Below are positions 11,482-23,500 of a stretch of 64,000 bases of DNA, piece after piece. This stretch comes from Geosiphon pyriformis (taxonomy: Eukaryota; Glomeromycota; Glomeromycetes; Archaeosporales; Geosiphonaceae). The stretch covers positions 1 to 64,000 of the forward strand of contig JAAOMT010000070.1 of the NCBI GenBank assembly GCA_016748015.1, given 5' to 3'. Within the stretch, counting starts at the first letter, position 1. Each line of letters opens with the position of its first letter. Under the pieces are notes generated by a model, which made no database searches, had not been told where the DNA came from, and was given only the letters and a program-made list of their open reading frames with translations. A program made the position numbers and the translations under genes.

Positions 11482-12265
11482 TGTTACAGATTGGAGTAAC
11501 AAATTAATAAATAGCAAAAAAAAACAGAATTATAAGGTAATAAAATTAATTAAAAAAAAATTACAATAAAAAAACAAATTAAATAAGTAAGAATTTAATG
11601 TATATGATTAGTCTTATAAAAATTATAATTATAAATTTTTTTTAAAAATTTAAAAGTAGAGAAATAGTCCATAATTGTCAACAAGATAACACTACTACTA
11701 TTATTTTATGTTTCAACTTAGTGATTTTTAAAATTAATAACAGGTATTATTGTGCTTTTTAATTGTTTTTTTATTTAATAAATTACAAGAGCAAGCAATT
11801 ATTTCTTAGACTAATTCTAATAAATACAAATCAAAAAGAAAAAAAAATAAAGTATGTAAATATTAACAAGTAATTTTTTATTTTAAGATGTTAAGATATT
11901 TGAAAGTAAAAAAAAAAAAATAAACAATATGAAAAAAGTAATTAATAGTGAGTTTTATTTTGTTACTTTAATTATATTTTTCTATAGTTAAGAAACTTAT
12001 CACTTATATAGCTATTAAAAGTGGTCAATGACCAAATCATTGATCAAGTTAATGATTAGATTATTAATTAAGTCAATAAATAGGTTAATAGTTAAATCAA
12101 TAAATAGGTTATTAATTAAGTCAATAATCAAATTAATAATTAGATTAATAATCAAATTAATAATTAGATTATTAATTATTATCTAAAAATAAGGTGGCTA
12201 ATTATATAATATTAGTAGCTAATATATGTGATAATTAATAAAAACTATAATTTTTAACCATAATA
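11482..12265 (-). repeat. 3' LTR of element C
   Basis: It aligns with 20312-21060 along its length (start TGTTACAGATTGGAGTAA, end AACCATAATA). It contains a tandem AT-rich array (about 12028-12180) of short units like TTAATTAAGTCAATAA. The array differs in copy number from that in the other LTR, which accounts for part of the length difference. Confidence 0.8.
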
Positions 12266-13690
12266 TTATTCTCTTCAAAGAGATTAAGTTTCAACAAAAT
12301 CAAACTATTTATAAGATAATTTAATTAAAAAGTTTTATCTAATTTAAAACTAATTAGTTTAATGAAATTTTTTGTAGATAAAGTATATAATACCTAAGGT
12401 AAAATAAACTTTGTATCTAAGAGCCCAAATCTTTATATAAGAGTTTTGGCTCTTTTTGTAATAATCAAAACTTTTAGAACATTTAATCATATAATGTCTA
12501 AAATTTCCACTTGTATCTTTAAAGTTGTTTTCTTCATAAGCTTTATGTCTTTTATGATTTTTTCAAGTCAACCATAGAGCTTTAGTTGTTTTTTATATGA
12601 CAAGTTTTTGTCTATGAACAAAATTTTTTTAATTGTTTTTTCAAGTATATTAAAAAGTGCTAATATGCTTGCTATTATGCTTTTAAGCATATATTTATCT
12701 ATTTTGTTACCAATTTTTTCTCTTTTAATAGTGGGTTTTTTTGGTCTAATAACAGTATATGTTCTATTGTTATCAGTTATAGTAGTCTGTTTTTCAATAA
12801 TTAGAGTAGTATTTGAATAATTTTTGATTCAATACTCATAAAAAATATAAAAAGTGTTTTAAATGTTTTAATCCAGCAAATAATTGTTTATGTTAATTGA
12901 AAATATCTCTGTTTTGGAAATAATACATTTATTTATATCTGATTTTTGCTAATCATTTGAGTTAGTATTACTATAACAAGTAACTAATCAGATTATTTGT
13001 AATATTTTTTGAGTTATGTACTATAAACAAAGTAATTATTAAAAATTATTCTATATTGATCTTGTAAGATATAAAAACCATTGTTCAAAACTTTGTTGAT
13101 TATAAAAAGTCTTTTTTACTGGTTAGAAAATTTATTATCATATATATTGTTTCTGTTTGAGTGGTATTCTAAAACTAAGTTATTAATACTTAAGAAAAGT
13201 GTTTTATAAGTTTTTTTTTTCTTAAGCTTTTTTTGAAACTGTTTTATTTTTTTAAAAACAATTATCTATGTTTTTACCAAAAAGTCAAAAATAATACCAA
13301 GTCTTTTTTGCAAAATGTTTTTGTAATTCTTTATTGTGATTTTTTTAAAGGATATTGTTTTAATATTAATTTCTATTAGTAGTATTATTATTTATCTATA
13401 GAACAGATAAAAAAGTTTATAACTTGTTATGTCATAATTTACAGTTTTATAAGTAAACAAAGTTAAAAACAGTACTTTGTTCTATAAGTTTGTTTCTTTA
13501 CTGTTTTTAGCTAATGTTTTATTAAATTATTTGTTTGAAAGTAATAAGAAAAAAAAAGTTTACAATATATTTCTATTTTTATAAAGTTCTTTAACTAATA
13601 TACTAAAAAAAGTTTTTTTTTGTTAGATAAAAGTTTTTTGGAACAGTCATGACAATAAATAATATCTTCATAAATAAAATTGACAATAAA
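12266..13690 (-). pseudogene. Element C, 3' internal region after the integrase core
   Basis: Expected to hold the integrase C-terminus and any trailing sequence. I can follow no clean protein here because stops and shifts are dense. An open plus-strand frame at 12608-12820 (very Leu/Ile/Val-rich, 70 codons) is antisense to this region and is probably a composition artefact. I could not tell whether C has an ORF like ORF3 of families A and B. Confidence 0.4.
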
Positions 13691-14400
13691 AACTGCTGTT
13701 TAATTTAAGATGGCTTTTGCTTTTATCTACTTTGTAAGATAGTCAGTAGTTGTAATAATATATCTATTATCATCAAGAGTTATTGTTAAAGATTCAACAA
13801 CATCTATACTAATTTTGTTAAATAGTTGACTAACAAAGATTGAATAAATGTCTTCTTTGTAATTGGGGTTTTTTTTTTGGCAAATATTACAGATTTTAAT
13901 GTATTCAATAATATCTTTTTCTAAGATAGACTAATAATAACAAATAAAAGTTTTCTGAATTGTTTTTGTTTTTTCAAAGTATCTAGCTAATAAATCAGTG
14001 TACATATTATAGATTATAATTTTTTTTTTTCAAATTTAATAATTTTTTAGAAACAATTAGAATCTTTTCTATTTCTTTTGTAAAGTTGGTTTTGGTAAAT
14101 TAAATAGAAATTTGATTGTTTACATAAATGTTTTCTTTGCTGTCAAGTATAATTTAGTAAGTATTGTTTTTTATTCAAAAATTTTATAAAAACAGAGTAG
14201 TTGTCTATGTTTATTATCATATTTGTTTAAAAAGAAGTTATTAATAATTAGGTTGGTTTGGTTTAAAAAAGTTGTATTTATTATTAAATAGTAAGTCTAA
14301 AGAAAGTATTAGTGTTTTAAGAATGAACTTTTTTGTAATATTGTATATCTTAATTAAATTCATTTAGATAGAGTATTTAGTAAGTTATTTATTTATGTTT
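13691..14400 (-). pseudogene. Element C integrase core, degraded
   Basis: Near 13850-13700, on the minus strand, a typical gypsy integrase block can be read: FNKISIDVVESLTI, then DDNRYIITTTDYLTK, then IKAKAI. This is the region of the first catalytic Asp (ISID). The remainder of the DDE core lies toward lower coordinates and is too broken to score. The order after RNase H is as expected for Ty3/gypsy. Confidence 0.65.
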
Positions 14401-15701
14401 TAGTTTTTTTTTGTTGTATAATCAAACCAAAACTTGGTAATCTGTTACCACCAAAAACTTTACACCAAAAAAATACTTACTTCAATAGCTAGTAGATCAT
14501 ATTACTGTTAAGTATTCCTGTTTAATTATTGAGTAATTTTGTTCTGTTAAAGAGAAAAATCTGGTTAGTATAAGCTATAACATGTTTTTTATTATCTTTA
14601 TTTTTCTAAAATAGAACAGTATCAAGTTCAAAGCCAAATGTATTAGTGTAAAAAATGAAAAATTGATTTATATTAAGTTGTTTAAGAATTAGCTTAATAA
14701 TTAGTTTTTCCTTTAGAATTTCAAAAGCTTTTTGTTGATGTGTGCTCCAATAATAATTGACAGTTTTCTTGAATAGCTGATTAAAAAAAAACAATTTTGA
14801 AGAAGTTTTTAACAAATTTGTAATAATAAAAGACCAAACCAAGAAAAAAGTGTAATTTATAAATGTTTATTGGTTGTTTAATGTTTTGAACTTTTTTAAT
14901 TTTAGCAAAATCAAAAAAGATTTCATTTTTTATAATAAAATAACCAAAAAACTGGGTAAATTGATGTCCAAAAAAAATTTAATTAGATTAATCTTGAAGC
15001 CAGCATTTCTAAAGAGATTAAAAATCTTTTGTAAATATTTAAAGTATTTATTTTAAGTTTTTGAGTATATTATTATGTTATCTAAATAAACCAGAACAAA
15101 TTTTTTTTTTACTAATTCAAATACTTTGTTTATTAGGTGTTGAAAAGTAAAAAAAATATTGATAAGACCAAAATACATAGCAATAAATTTATAAGTATTA
15201 TATTTGATAATAAAGACAGTTTTCTTTCTGCTTTTTGAATTCATTTTTACTTGCCAAAATCCAGCAGTTAAATCAATAGTTAAGAAAAAAACAGCATTAT
15301 TAAATTGATTTAACATTGCATTAATTTTAGAAAGTAGATATATATTTCTTTTAGTAATGGTATTTAATTAAAAATAGTTGACACAAAAGCATAAAGTTCC
15401 ACTTTTTTTGAATATTACTACAACTAAAAAGACCTATTTACTCTTGATTTTTTGTACAAATTCAAGGTTTTTTATCTAGTTTATATTTTTTTTAATAAAT
15501 TTATTATTGTGGTAATTGAACTAATAAAGTTTTAAGTAAATAGGGTAAGTTTTTCTAATGATAATAGTGTATTATATCACATAAATCTATTTAGAAATAT
15601 CGTTTTCTTTTGAAATAACTGGGTTATTTCTAGTTAGCAGGTTTTTAATGTCAATTTTTTTTTCTGGGAAGAGTTTTTTTTGTTTTATTATTAATAATTG
15701 T
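14401..15701 (-). pseudogene. Element C reverse transcriptase and RNase H, degraded
   Basis: At 15316-15053 the RT palm reads LTIDLTAGFWQVKM, then IAMYFGLINIFFTFQ, then VLVYLDNIIIYSK. The usual YLDD box is YLDN (codons GAT AAC), so one catalytic Asp is lost. At 14842-14606 the RT/RNase H connection reads YYWSTHQQKAFEILKEKL and FFIFYTNTFGFELDTVLF, where the Asp of the expected YTDA motif is Asn. A solo LTR B at 15702 separates this from the protease. Confidence 0.8.
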
Positions 15702-16518
15702 TGTTACTTATAGAATATAGGAATTAAATATTAGTACATAAATTAGCCAATCAAAATAAATGTAGTAAAAGTGGAATTCCAAGATTTTTGTATAAAAAAT
15801 TACAGTATTCCAGGAATTCCAAGATTTTTGGCTAGAGAATTGAGGAATTCAAGGAATCTTGTACAATAAAATTTATGTATATATAGCAGTAGTATTAAAA
15901 GTTAGAAAATTAGTCAAGAAGACTTAGAGTCAATTAGACTCTCAGAGTTAATTAAACTTGCAAGTCATAATTATTAAATACTCTTCCTTCAAAAAATAGA
16001 ATATTATAATTTGAAATAAAATCACTTCTATATTAATGACATTATCTATTATCCTTAAATCCATGTTATTATTTACTACTTAACCTGCTGGCACAATAGC
16101 TTTTGATTATGGCTATTGACAGAACACTTATTTTTTATTTTATTTTCTTTATTTTTTTATTTTTTTTTATTTTTTTTTATTTTATTTTCTTTTGTTGTTT
16201 ACTAATTGATTAAAAATTAAGCACTAAATTATTAACATTACAGATAGCCTGATAAAAGACCTGAAAAAAGAGTAATATTAGATATATATTAATGGATAGC
16301 TTACCAAAAAGGCATGAATGCCAGAATAAACTGGCCACCAAGCTGAAAAAAAAAATTAGAAAAACAATTTATCAACAATGACAACATTATTATCAAATTT
16401 TTGTCTATTATACAAAAAACTTACCAAAACCTTCAGACTATAACAACCATTTTATCAATTGAGCACCAAGTTACAGGTTTTTTATTTGCTTTAAGACCCC
16501 AAATAATTATCTGTAATA
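15702..16518 (+). repeat. Solo LTR of family B inside element C
   Basis: It starts TGTTACTTATAGAATATAGG and ends CTGTAATA, matching the LTR at 33314-34138 in the same orientation. Flanks are TTGT (15698-15701) and CTGT (16519-16522), a 4-bp duplication differing by one C/T. No internal sequence is present, so the element was probably lost by LTR-LTR recombination. Confidence 0.85.
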
Positions 16519-17174
16519 CTGTATTTCTGGTGGTTTATTTTTAAAGAACTTTTGTACTTTTTTTGTTTTTTCTTGAGGTATTAAGCTGATTGGTTTTCAA
16601 TTTTTGTAATAGATTAGGCAGAATTTGTATTTATTATTAAGAAATACAATGGTTTTATTACACCAATATTAGACACAAAAGTCATGTTACTAATAATTGT
16701 ATTTGGCTTTTTTGCTAGGCTTTCTATCAAAAATTTTTCTAAAAATATTATAATAGAGCCAACAGATTAACTTGTCATTTACAATAATTCTTTTTTTGTT
16801 TGTTTTAATATAATCTAATGGCTTGTTATTACTAATAAAGATAATATAAACAAGTTTAACAGTTTTTTTTCATTTTTTTTTTCATTTTTTTTTTATCATT
16901 TAATTTATTTGATTGTTCTTTTGGGCTTTGCTTAAGTGCTAAAGGAGTTGTTTAATAATAACACTTAATCACAATAGACTTTTTATTATATCTAATAATT
17001 AATTTATATAAATTATAGTCAAATAAAGCTTTGGCTTTCTTAAGCCATTTATTGCCAACAATAATAGTGTATTTTTTGGCTTTAAAAACTTTTATGTCAG
17101 TTTCAATGCTAATGTCATTAATATAAACAGAAACAGCTTTAGCAATATCCAAACTTTTTTTCTTATCTCTATAT
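16519..17174 (-). pseudogene. Element C protease, C-terminal half
   Basis: The frame at 17152-16952 reads IAKAVSVYINDISIETDIKVF, YTIIVGNKWLKKAKALFDY, then a block like KLIIRYNKKSIVIKC, the second half of a gypsy retropepsin. Its first half lies at 18118-18300 beyond the solo LTR A. Both halves agree with a single protease broken at one point. Confidence 0.65.
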
Positions 17175-18117
17175 TGTTACCAGTAGAATTTTAGCTATTA
17201 ATTAGCATAAAATTACTTTTATAATTCTTATTATTAACTAGTATATATTAATATTATTTCAAATTATCACTTATTATTTAATTAAATTATCAAATATCAT
17301 CATTTAATTAATAATTCAATTTGTAATATAGAAATTAAGATAATCAAATTACACAATACTCTGAATTATTTAACATTTAAAAATTCGCCAAAATTTGTAG
17401 AAATAATGAATAATTTACCAAAATAGTTAATAGTTTATTAAAATAACTTGTAATTTGTTGAAATATATTTTTGGTTCATTAAAATCATAGCAAAGAAGAA
17501 AGTTTAAGTTCAAAAATTAGTACTATAATAAGTTATATAATAAAAAAGCTTCTCTTTTCGAAAAAATATATCTTACTTCAGATTTATATATATTAGAATT
17601 ATCTTTAAAAAAAATAAAAATAAAAATATTCGAAAAACCAAACTCTTAATTATTTCTCTTGAAATTCTCCAAACCTAATTAAAATTTTGAAATTGATTAA
17701 CTATCAATTTCAGTAATTTGTTAGTAACTTCAGACCTAAATAGAAAACGTTTCCCTTGTTAAAATTCTATTTTTTTTACATTTCTTTATTTTTTTTCTTT
17801 TTTTATTATAATCATTAAGGTAGCCTATAGACAAGATTTTTGTAGAAAAGTTGACTTTTACAGCAAAGTAACTACACATTTGTAATAAGCTTCCAGATGA
17901 GCAATTTTTGGAAAAGAGTTGACTTTTATTACAAAGTAACTACATATAGTAACTGGCATGGAATTGGTCATTCTATTTATAAGCTCAGCAGTTCAAATTA
18001 TAAGAAATAATTTAAAAATAAATTCAGTTATCAGAGATTCAACTACTTTAATCATGAATTAACAGTAAAACAACATTAATAACATTTAAAAAAAAAGACC
18101 AAAAACCTTTAATAACA
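17175..18117 (+). repeat. Solo LTR of family A inside the element C protease
   Basis: It starts TGTTACCAG and ends TAATAACA and is the reverse complement of LTR A as seen at 45230. The flanks are ATAT (17171-17174) and ATAC (18118-18121), a 4-bp duplication with one transition. The GCCGAAAT array and most CG sites are decayed here, so this copy looks older than the A LTRs at 45-56 kb. Confidence 0.85.
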
Positions 18118-18300
18118 ATACATATTAATTATAAAACAAGTTGAAAGTTCATTAATTTTTCTACTAATAGCTTTAAAAAAATATTTGGCAATAATACTAA
18201 CAGATAAGCTACTATTTAGAATCAGATCAATAAAGTAACCAGCCACTTGGGCTTTACAAATCAAAAAAATAACATTGCTGTTGTTAATAAGTTCAGTTTG
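18118..18300 (-). pseudogene. Element C protease, N-terminal half
   Basis: On the minus strand this reads VAGYFIDLILNSSLSVSIIAKYF, where retropepsins of this type have LDSGS. The catalytic DSG is now NSS, both by G-to-A changes. It continues into 17152 after the LTR. Confidence 0.6.
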
Positions 18301-20311
18301 TTAAGAATGCTTATTAGTTTTTAGTGTCTTTTTTTTTGGAATTAAAGATTTGTGGAGAATTTTTTTAAACTGTAAATGGGTTATTAGTTGGCCAAAAATA
18401 ATATGTCTTGGAATTTTTATGAAGTTTTTAACAACAGAATATGTTCCAGATTTTTGTACAATTTTTGAAGATTTTAACTTTGGAGAATTTTTAAAAACTT
18501 TAATTTTTAGTAACTTATTGTTATTAACAGTTAATATAAAAGCTTTATTAGGGTCTAAGACAAAATTAACTTAAGTTTTTTTTTCTTTTTTGTTAAGTTA
18601 GAGAAGTTAATAGTTAGTTTATTCATATTATAATCATTATTAGTTAGATTAAAAGCATAAAAAGTGTTTTTTTCTAATTGGCTTGCATTTTCATTTTTTG
18701 GAATATGTCTATTATTTAAAGACTAATAAATAATGGCTTTAATTAAAAAATTTTTTCCAAAAAAATTAATGTTAACATAATTAGATCTTTAATTAAGAAC
18801 ATTATTGTTAATAAATTTATTATTCTAGTTGTTATTGTGTTTAAAAACTGAAAAAGACAAAAGAAAATTGTTGTAATTTCTGAAAAAATATTCAGTTAAT
18901 TCACAATAATAGCATATAAATAGGCCACAATTTTGCTGTCTTTGATAAAATAGTTGTTAAAGCAAATTAAAATATAGTTTAAATTTGGGTTTTTGTAATT
19001 GTTGGTTATTTTTTACTGCTTATGTCAAAAATTTTAATAGCTAGGCAAAATTGGCTGTGAATCTATTTATTAATTGTTTATTGAAATCTGAAGTTTAAGC
19101 AGCAAAAAAAATAGCAGCTATTTAAGAAGCAAAAGCCATAATAAAAGCAAAGACAAAAACTAGAACAGTAGATCCTATGTGTATTCTTTGGTTGTTTTCT
19201 ATTTTTTAAACAAGTTTAATGACCATATTTATGGTAGAATTATCTTTTAAAGCCAAGAAGAGCCAAAAAACATACAAAAGATTAGTTTTCAATCTTTTTG
19301 TAAAAAGAATAAATCTTTTGCTTTTTTGTTCAGTTTTTTTCAGAGTCTATTTATTTAATTAACTTTTTGATTGCTTTGGCATATTCAGTTACAACTTTGC
19401 CAGGACTTTAAGTTTTTTTTTCTAATTTTATGTGCTATTTGGATATTAATATTGGGGTTTTAAATTTGTTTTCAAACTGAGTAGTAAAAAAGATGTTGTT
19501 TTCTTTAGTATTTGCTAGTATCTATCTGATAATTTTTTGCTAAACATTGGCATCAGTTTTTTGTGAAAACCATGTAGCAAAAAAGTCTTGAAGGTATTTA
19601 CCAATGATTTAGAACTTGTATTTATTATTATATTAGTTGGCTGTTGTAGCTTTTTCAAAGTTATTTAACTATTTAATTAGATTTTGTATATTATCTCTGA
19701 ATAATGGTAATGGAGTGCTGTTTCTTTATTCTAAAGCAGTTTGTATACCTTAAAGGACAGCTAAGATATTTGTTGTATGAGATTAACAACCATTGGTTCT
19801 GAAATTGTTGTTTGAGTAGAAGAGTTTAATTTACTTGATAAAAAATCAAAAACAAAAGCAATTTAATAACTTTCTTCTTCTATTTTAAAAGAGTTTTAGC
19901 TAACTAATAAAAAACAATTCAGTTGTGAATTTGGTAGTTCAAGTATTCGAAATTAGGAGGCTGTTGTTTAAAAGTGGTTTAGTATAAAAGCTGGTTGATA
20001 CTGTTGTTTCTTTTTTTAAAATTGTTTTTAAAATAAGCTTGATTAAAGAAATAGGTTGTATATGCTGTATAGGTTTTAGTTAAATACTTGTTCAGAAACC
20101 AGTTTTAAAAGTCTTGAAATTGTTTAATAGATTGGTTTTCAATAAGAAAGCAAATTAGACAAAAAAGCAAAAAATTATCTGCAATAAAATTTAAATCATT
20201 TTTGTTGTATACTTCAAAGTGTTTCTCTGATTGTTGGGGCAAATATAAATAATCACCCATACAATAAAAAACAAGCAGATTTTGACAACTTTACAAAAAG
20301 CATCACTTTTA
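18301..20311 (-). pseudogene. Element C gag, degraded, and leader
   Basis: This occupies the gag position next to the 5' LTR at 20312. Minus-strand frames are broken everywhere. Lys/Asn-rich stretches and a weak Cys-containing segment near 18920 (CYYCEL) may be a zinc-knuckle remnant. The primer-binding site next to the LTR should start TGG but reads AAGTGATGC. The plus-strand frame at 18350-18574 is antisense and not supported. Confidence 0.45.
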
Positions 20312-21060
20312 TGTTATGGATTGAAGTAATAAGCTAATAAATAGCAAAAAAAACAGAATTGTAGGATAATAGAATTAATCAAAGTAAATTTAACTTTAAG
20401 GAACAAATTAAATGAGTATAGATTCAATATGTGAAATCAGTTTCATAAAATATTTCAGTTGTTATTCTTTTCAAAAGATAATCAAAGAATTTGAAAGTAG
20501 AAAAATAGTTCATACTGTTAACAAATAATAACATATTGGTATAATTCTATGCTTTATATTAATGCTCTTAGAATTTGATATCAGATATTAGATATACTTT
20601 TCAGTCATGTTTTATTTAATAATCTTCAAAATACTACAATTATACAAATTAAAAAAAGAGTAGATAAATACCAACAAGTAATCTTTTATTTCAAGATATT
20701 TAGATACTTAAAAATAAAGAAAAGAAAATAAGCAATAGAAGAAGAATTGAGATGATAGTTGTGATTTTATTTATTTTTTATTAATTGTTACATGATATTT
20801 TTACATCTGAAAAATTCATTACTTATATAGCTATAAAAAATAATCAATGATCAGATCAATAATTAAGTTAATAATTAAATCAATAATCAGGTTAACAATT
20901 AAGTCATTAATTAAGTCACTAATCAGATTAATAATTAAGTTAATGGTCAGGTCATTAATTAGATTAATGATTACTATCTAAAAATAGAGTAGCTAATTAT
21001 ATAATATCAATAGCTAATATATATAATAATTAATAAAAAGTATGAATTTTAACTATAATA
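20312..21060 (-). repeat. 5' LTR of element C
   Basis: It pairs with 11482-12265. A tandem AT-rich array lies at about 20848-20970. The right flank ATAC is the target duplicate. Confidence 0.8.
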
Positions 21061-23500
21061 ATACTTAAAATTTTAATTAAAAACAAGTTATTAAATTTTT
21101 TATATTCTTATTTTAACATTTTTAATTTTGTATTTTTACTTGTTTTTATAAGTTTGCTTTTATACAAAATTAAGTTGTAAACTTAAAAAATTTTTCATGT
21201 TAATATTTATTAAAACCGTCAAATAATAATGTTAAAAAAATTATTTATTTTGTAAATATATTGTTTAAACATTAAATTTTAAAAGTTTTTATTAATTAAA
21301 ACAAAATTTATATATTTTTTGATATTTTTAAAGTTTGATTATATAAACATCTTTGTCAAAAAAAAACCAATAAGAAAATTACTTAAATTTAAATCCAAAA
21401 TTTTTTTAAAATTTATACTATAACCAGAATTATTTTTGTTAAAGTTTTTTTTAAAACTATGTATGTATTATTATTTAATATTTGAATTAACTTTCAAAGT
21501 AAAAATCCGAACTTTATTTTTTAACTTTATTTCTGTAATAATTAATACTAAATTATTTAAAATTTTATATTATTTAACAATATTATTTTGTTTTATAAAA
21601 TAATTTATTTTTTTTATGTTATATATAAAATTTTTTTAAATAAAACTAGTTATTAAAAAATAGACAAAAAAAAACTCAAAATTAATATACAACTAATTTA
21701 ATCTTATTAAAACTAAATTAGCAAAAACTTTAAAGACAATTATTTTAAATTTTAAGTTATTAACTTTAATAGTTAAAACTTTAAAATTACTAAAACCCAA
21801 AAGTAAAAAACTATTAATAACACTTTTAAAAAAATAATAATATGTTTATGTTATTTATAATTATATTTAATATTAAGCTTAATTTTAAGTTAATTAATAT
21901 AACTAAAGATAATAGAAATATTAAAAACATTGGTAAAAAAAATCTAGTTTACAAGAAATTTTAGATATTTAATTAGACAAAAGCTTTAGAAATTGTTTTA
22001 AAATAAACAAATAAGTATTTATAAAAGAAACAAAATAAAAAAAAATACACTTGTATTAAAAAAATTTAAGCTTAATAAAAGAAAACTAGAGTTAAGTCCA
22101 AATAAATTGGTTTTTAATTTAAAAATCTATAATATTACTTGAACTTAAGTCTTTAAAAACAACTAATTACAAAATAAAAGCATTTTTTTAGCATATAAGT
22201 TGGCCAATTAAAGCCAATTAACATTTAAAAAAAACTTTTTATAAAATTTTTTAAAAAAGCTTAAAGTAAATTTAAAAAAATTATATTTAAAAACAAAATA
22301 TTCAAAATATTTATATTTTTTACAATAAACCAAATCTATTTTAATTTTATAAAAATTTATACTATTAAATATTAAGATTGTATAATAAGCTAATTTTAAA
22401 TTTTTCTTAGATTTAAAGCATATAATAATATAATAAATTTTAATATTAATATTAATTGAATAATTAATAATATATATTTTTTTACCAAAATTATAAGCAT
22501 CTGTATCTATAAATAAAGTAAACAAAAATGCTTTAAAATAATTTTTAAACAGTTAAGTAGCTTAATTTTCAATAATCTCAGTTATATATACAAAAATTTT
22601 TTAATCAAAAATAATCATTTTAATGTCAAAAAATTAGTTCGATTTAATATAGTAAATTTTATTATAGTTTTTTGTTACAGTTTAATAAGTTGTAATTAAA
22701 TTAACATTAATTTATCAAATATAAATAAAACTACAATAATTGTTTTTTTATTGTATCTATAAAAATTTTCTTAATTATTATAGTTTAATTTAATTAAGCT
22801 CTTTGTTTTTTAAAATTGTTGTTTATGCAAATTTTTTTTCACTAACTAGAATTGTAATCTGTATTAAATTTTTTTTGAAGTAAATATAATATAAATAATT
22901 TTTTAATAATCTGTATTTTTGTTGTAATTAATTTGTTTTAATAGCTAAAAAATTAATGTTTAAAACATAAAATTATTTGATAAATATTTTTATAAGAGTT
23001 TTTATAATTTTAGAATTAATTTATTTTTTATTTAAGAAAATACTAATAAAAAAAAAATCTTTTTATTAATATTAAATTTAAAAAACTAATAAGAAATCCA
23101 ATTAACATATTAATATTAATCTATTTTATTTTAGAAATATTAAATATAAAGTTCAAGAATATTTTGTTTTTATTATTAGTATTATAACTAATATTTTTTT
23201 TTTATTAGTTTTACAAGTGAAGCCCAATCACTATCTAATACACTAATATTAAAAACAAAAAAAAATTTATCATATTATCTGTATTTGTCTTCGTATTTTA
23301 GAATTGTTTTATAATATTTAAAAATAATTTAAATTCCAAATCTGTTTTATCTCTTAAATATTTAATATTTTTAACTAATATCTTGTGCTTTTATATAAAA
23401 CTATTATTAATTAAACTAGAAACAATACTTCTATTTGATTTTTTTTTAGTTATAATATTATTTATAATTGCTAATTCTATAACAAAAGAGTTTATTTTTT
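21061..23500 (-). pseudogene. LINE-2 ORF1 and start of ORF2, heavily decayed
   Basis: The frame at 22525-22208 reads MFTLFIDTDAYNFGKKIYI, then FKSKKNLKLAY, then KIDLVYCKKYKYFEYFVFK. This is the same segment as LINE-3 ORF1 at 27180-27450 (LFTLLIRTTVYNLN through VYCEKYRHFKHSVLKC). The zinc knuckle has lost Cys and His residues. Toward 21061 only scattered fragments remain, presumably ORF2 endonuclease. The 5' limit near 23500 is a guess. Confidence 0.6.

Larger units (their letters stand above)
11482..21060 (-). mobile_element. Gypsy element C, inserted in LINE-2
   Basis: The two LTRs (11482-12265 and 20312-21060) begin TGTTA and end ATAATA. Target duplicates are ATAT on the left (11478-11481) and ATAC on the right (21061-21064). 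The minus-strand interior reads gag, protease, RT, RNase H, integrase in gypsy order. Two solo LTRs of other families sit inside. LINE-2 ORF2 lies to the left and LINE-2 ORF1 to the right, both on the minus strand, so C interrupted LINE-2. It is strongly AT-shifted and full of stops. Confidence 0.8.

Noticed and set aside
12608-12820. A 70-codon hydrophobic plus-strand ORF resembling a membrane protein
   Set aside because: It lies antisense to the 3' interior of element C in a T-rich stretch. Leu/Ile/Phe-rich frames arise by composition alone, and there is no start context or homologue I recognise.
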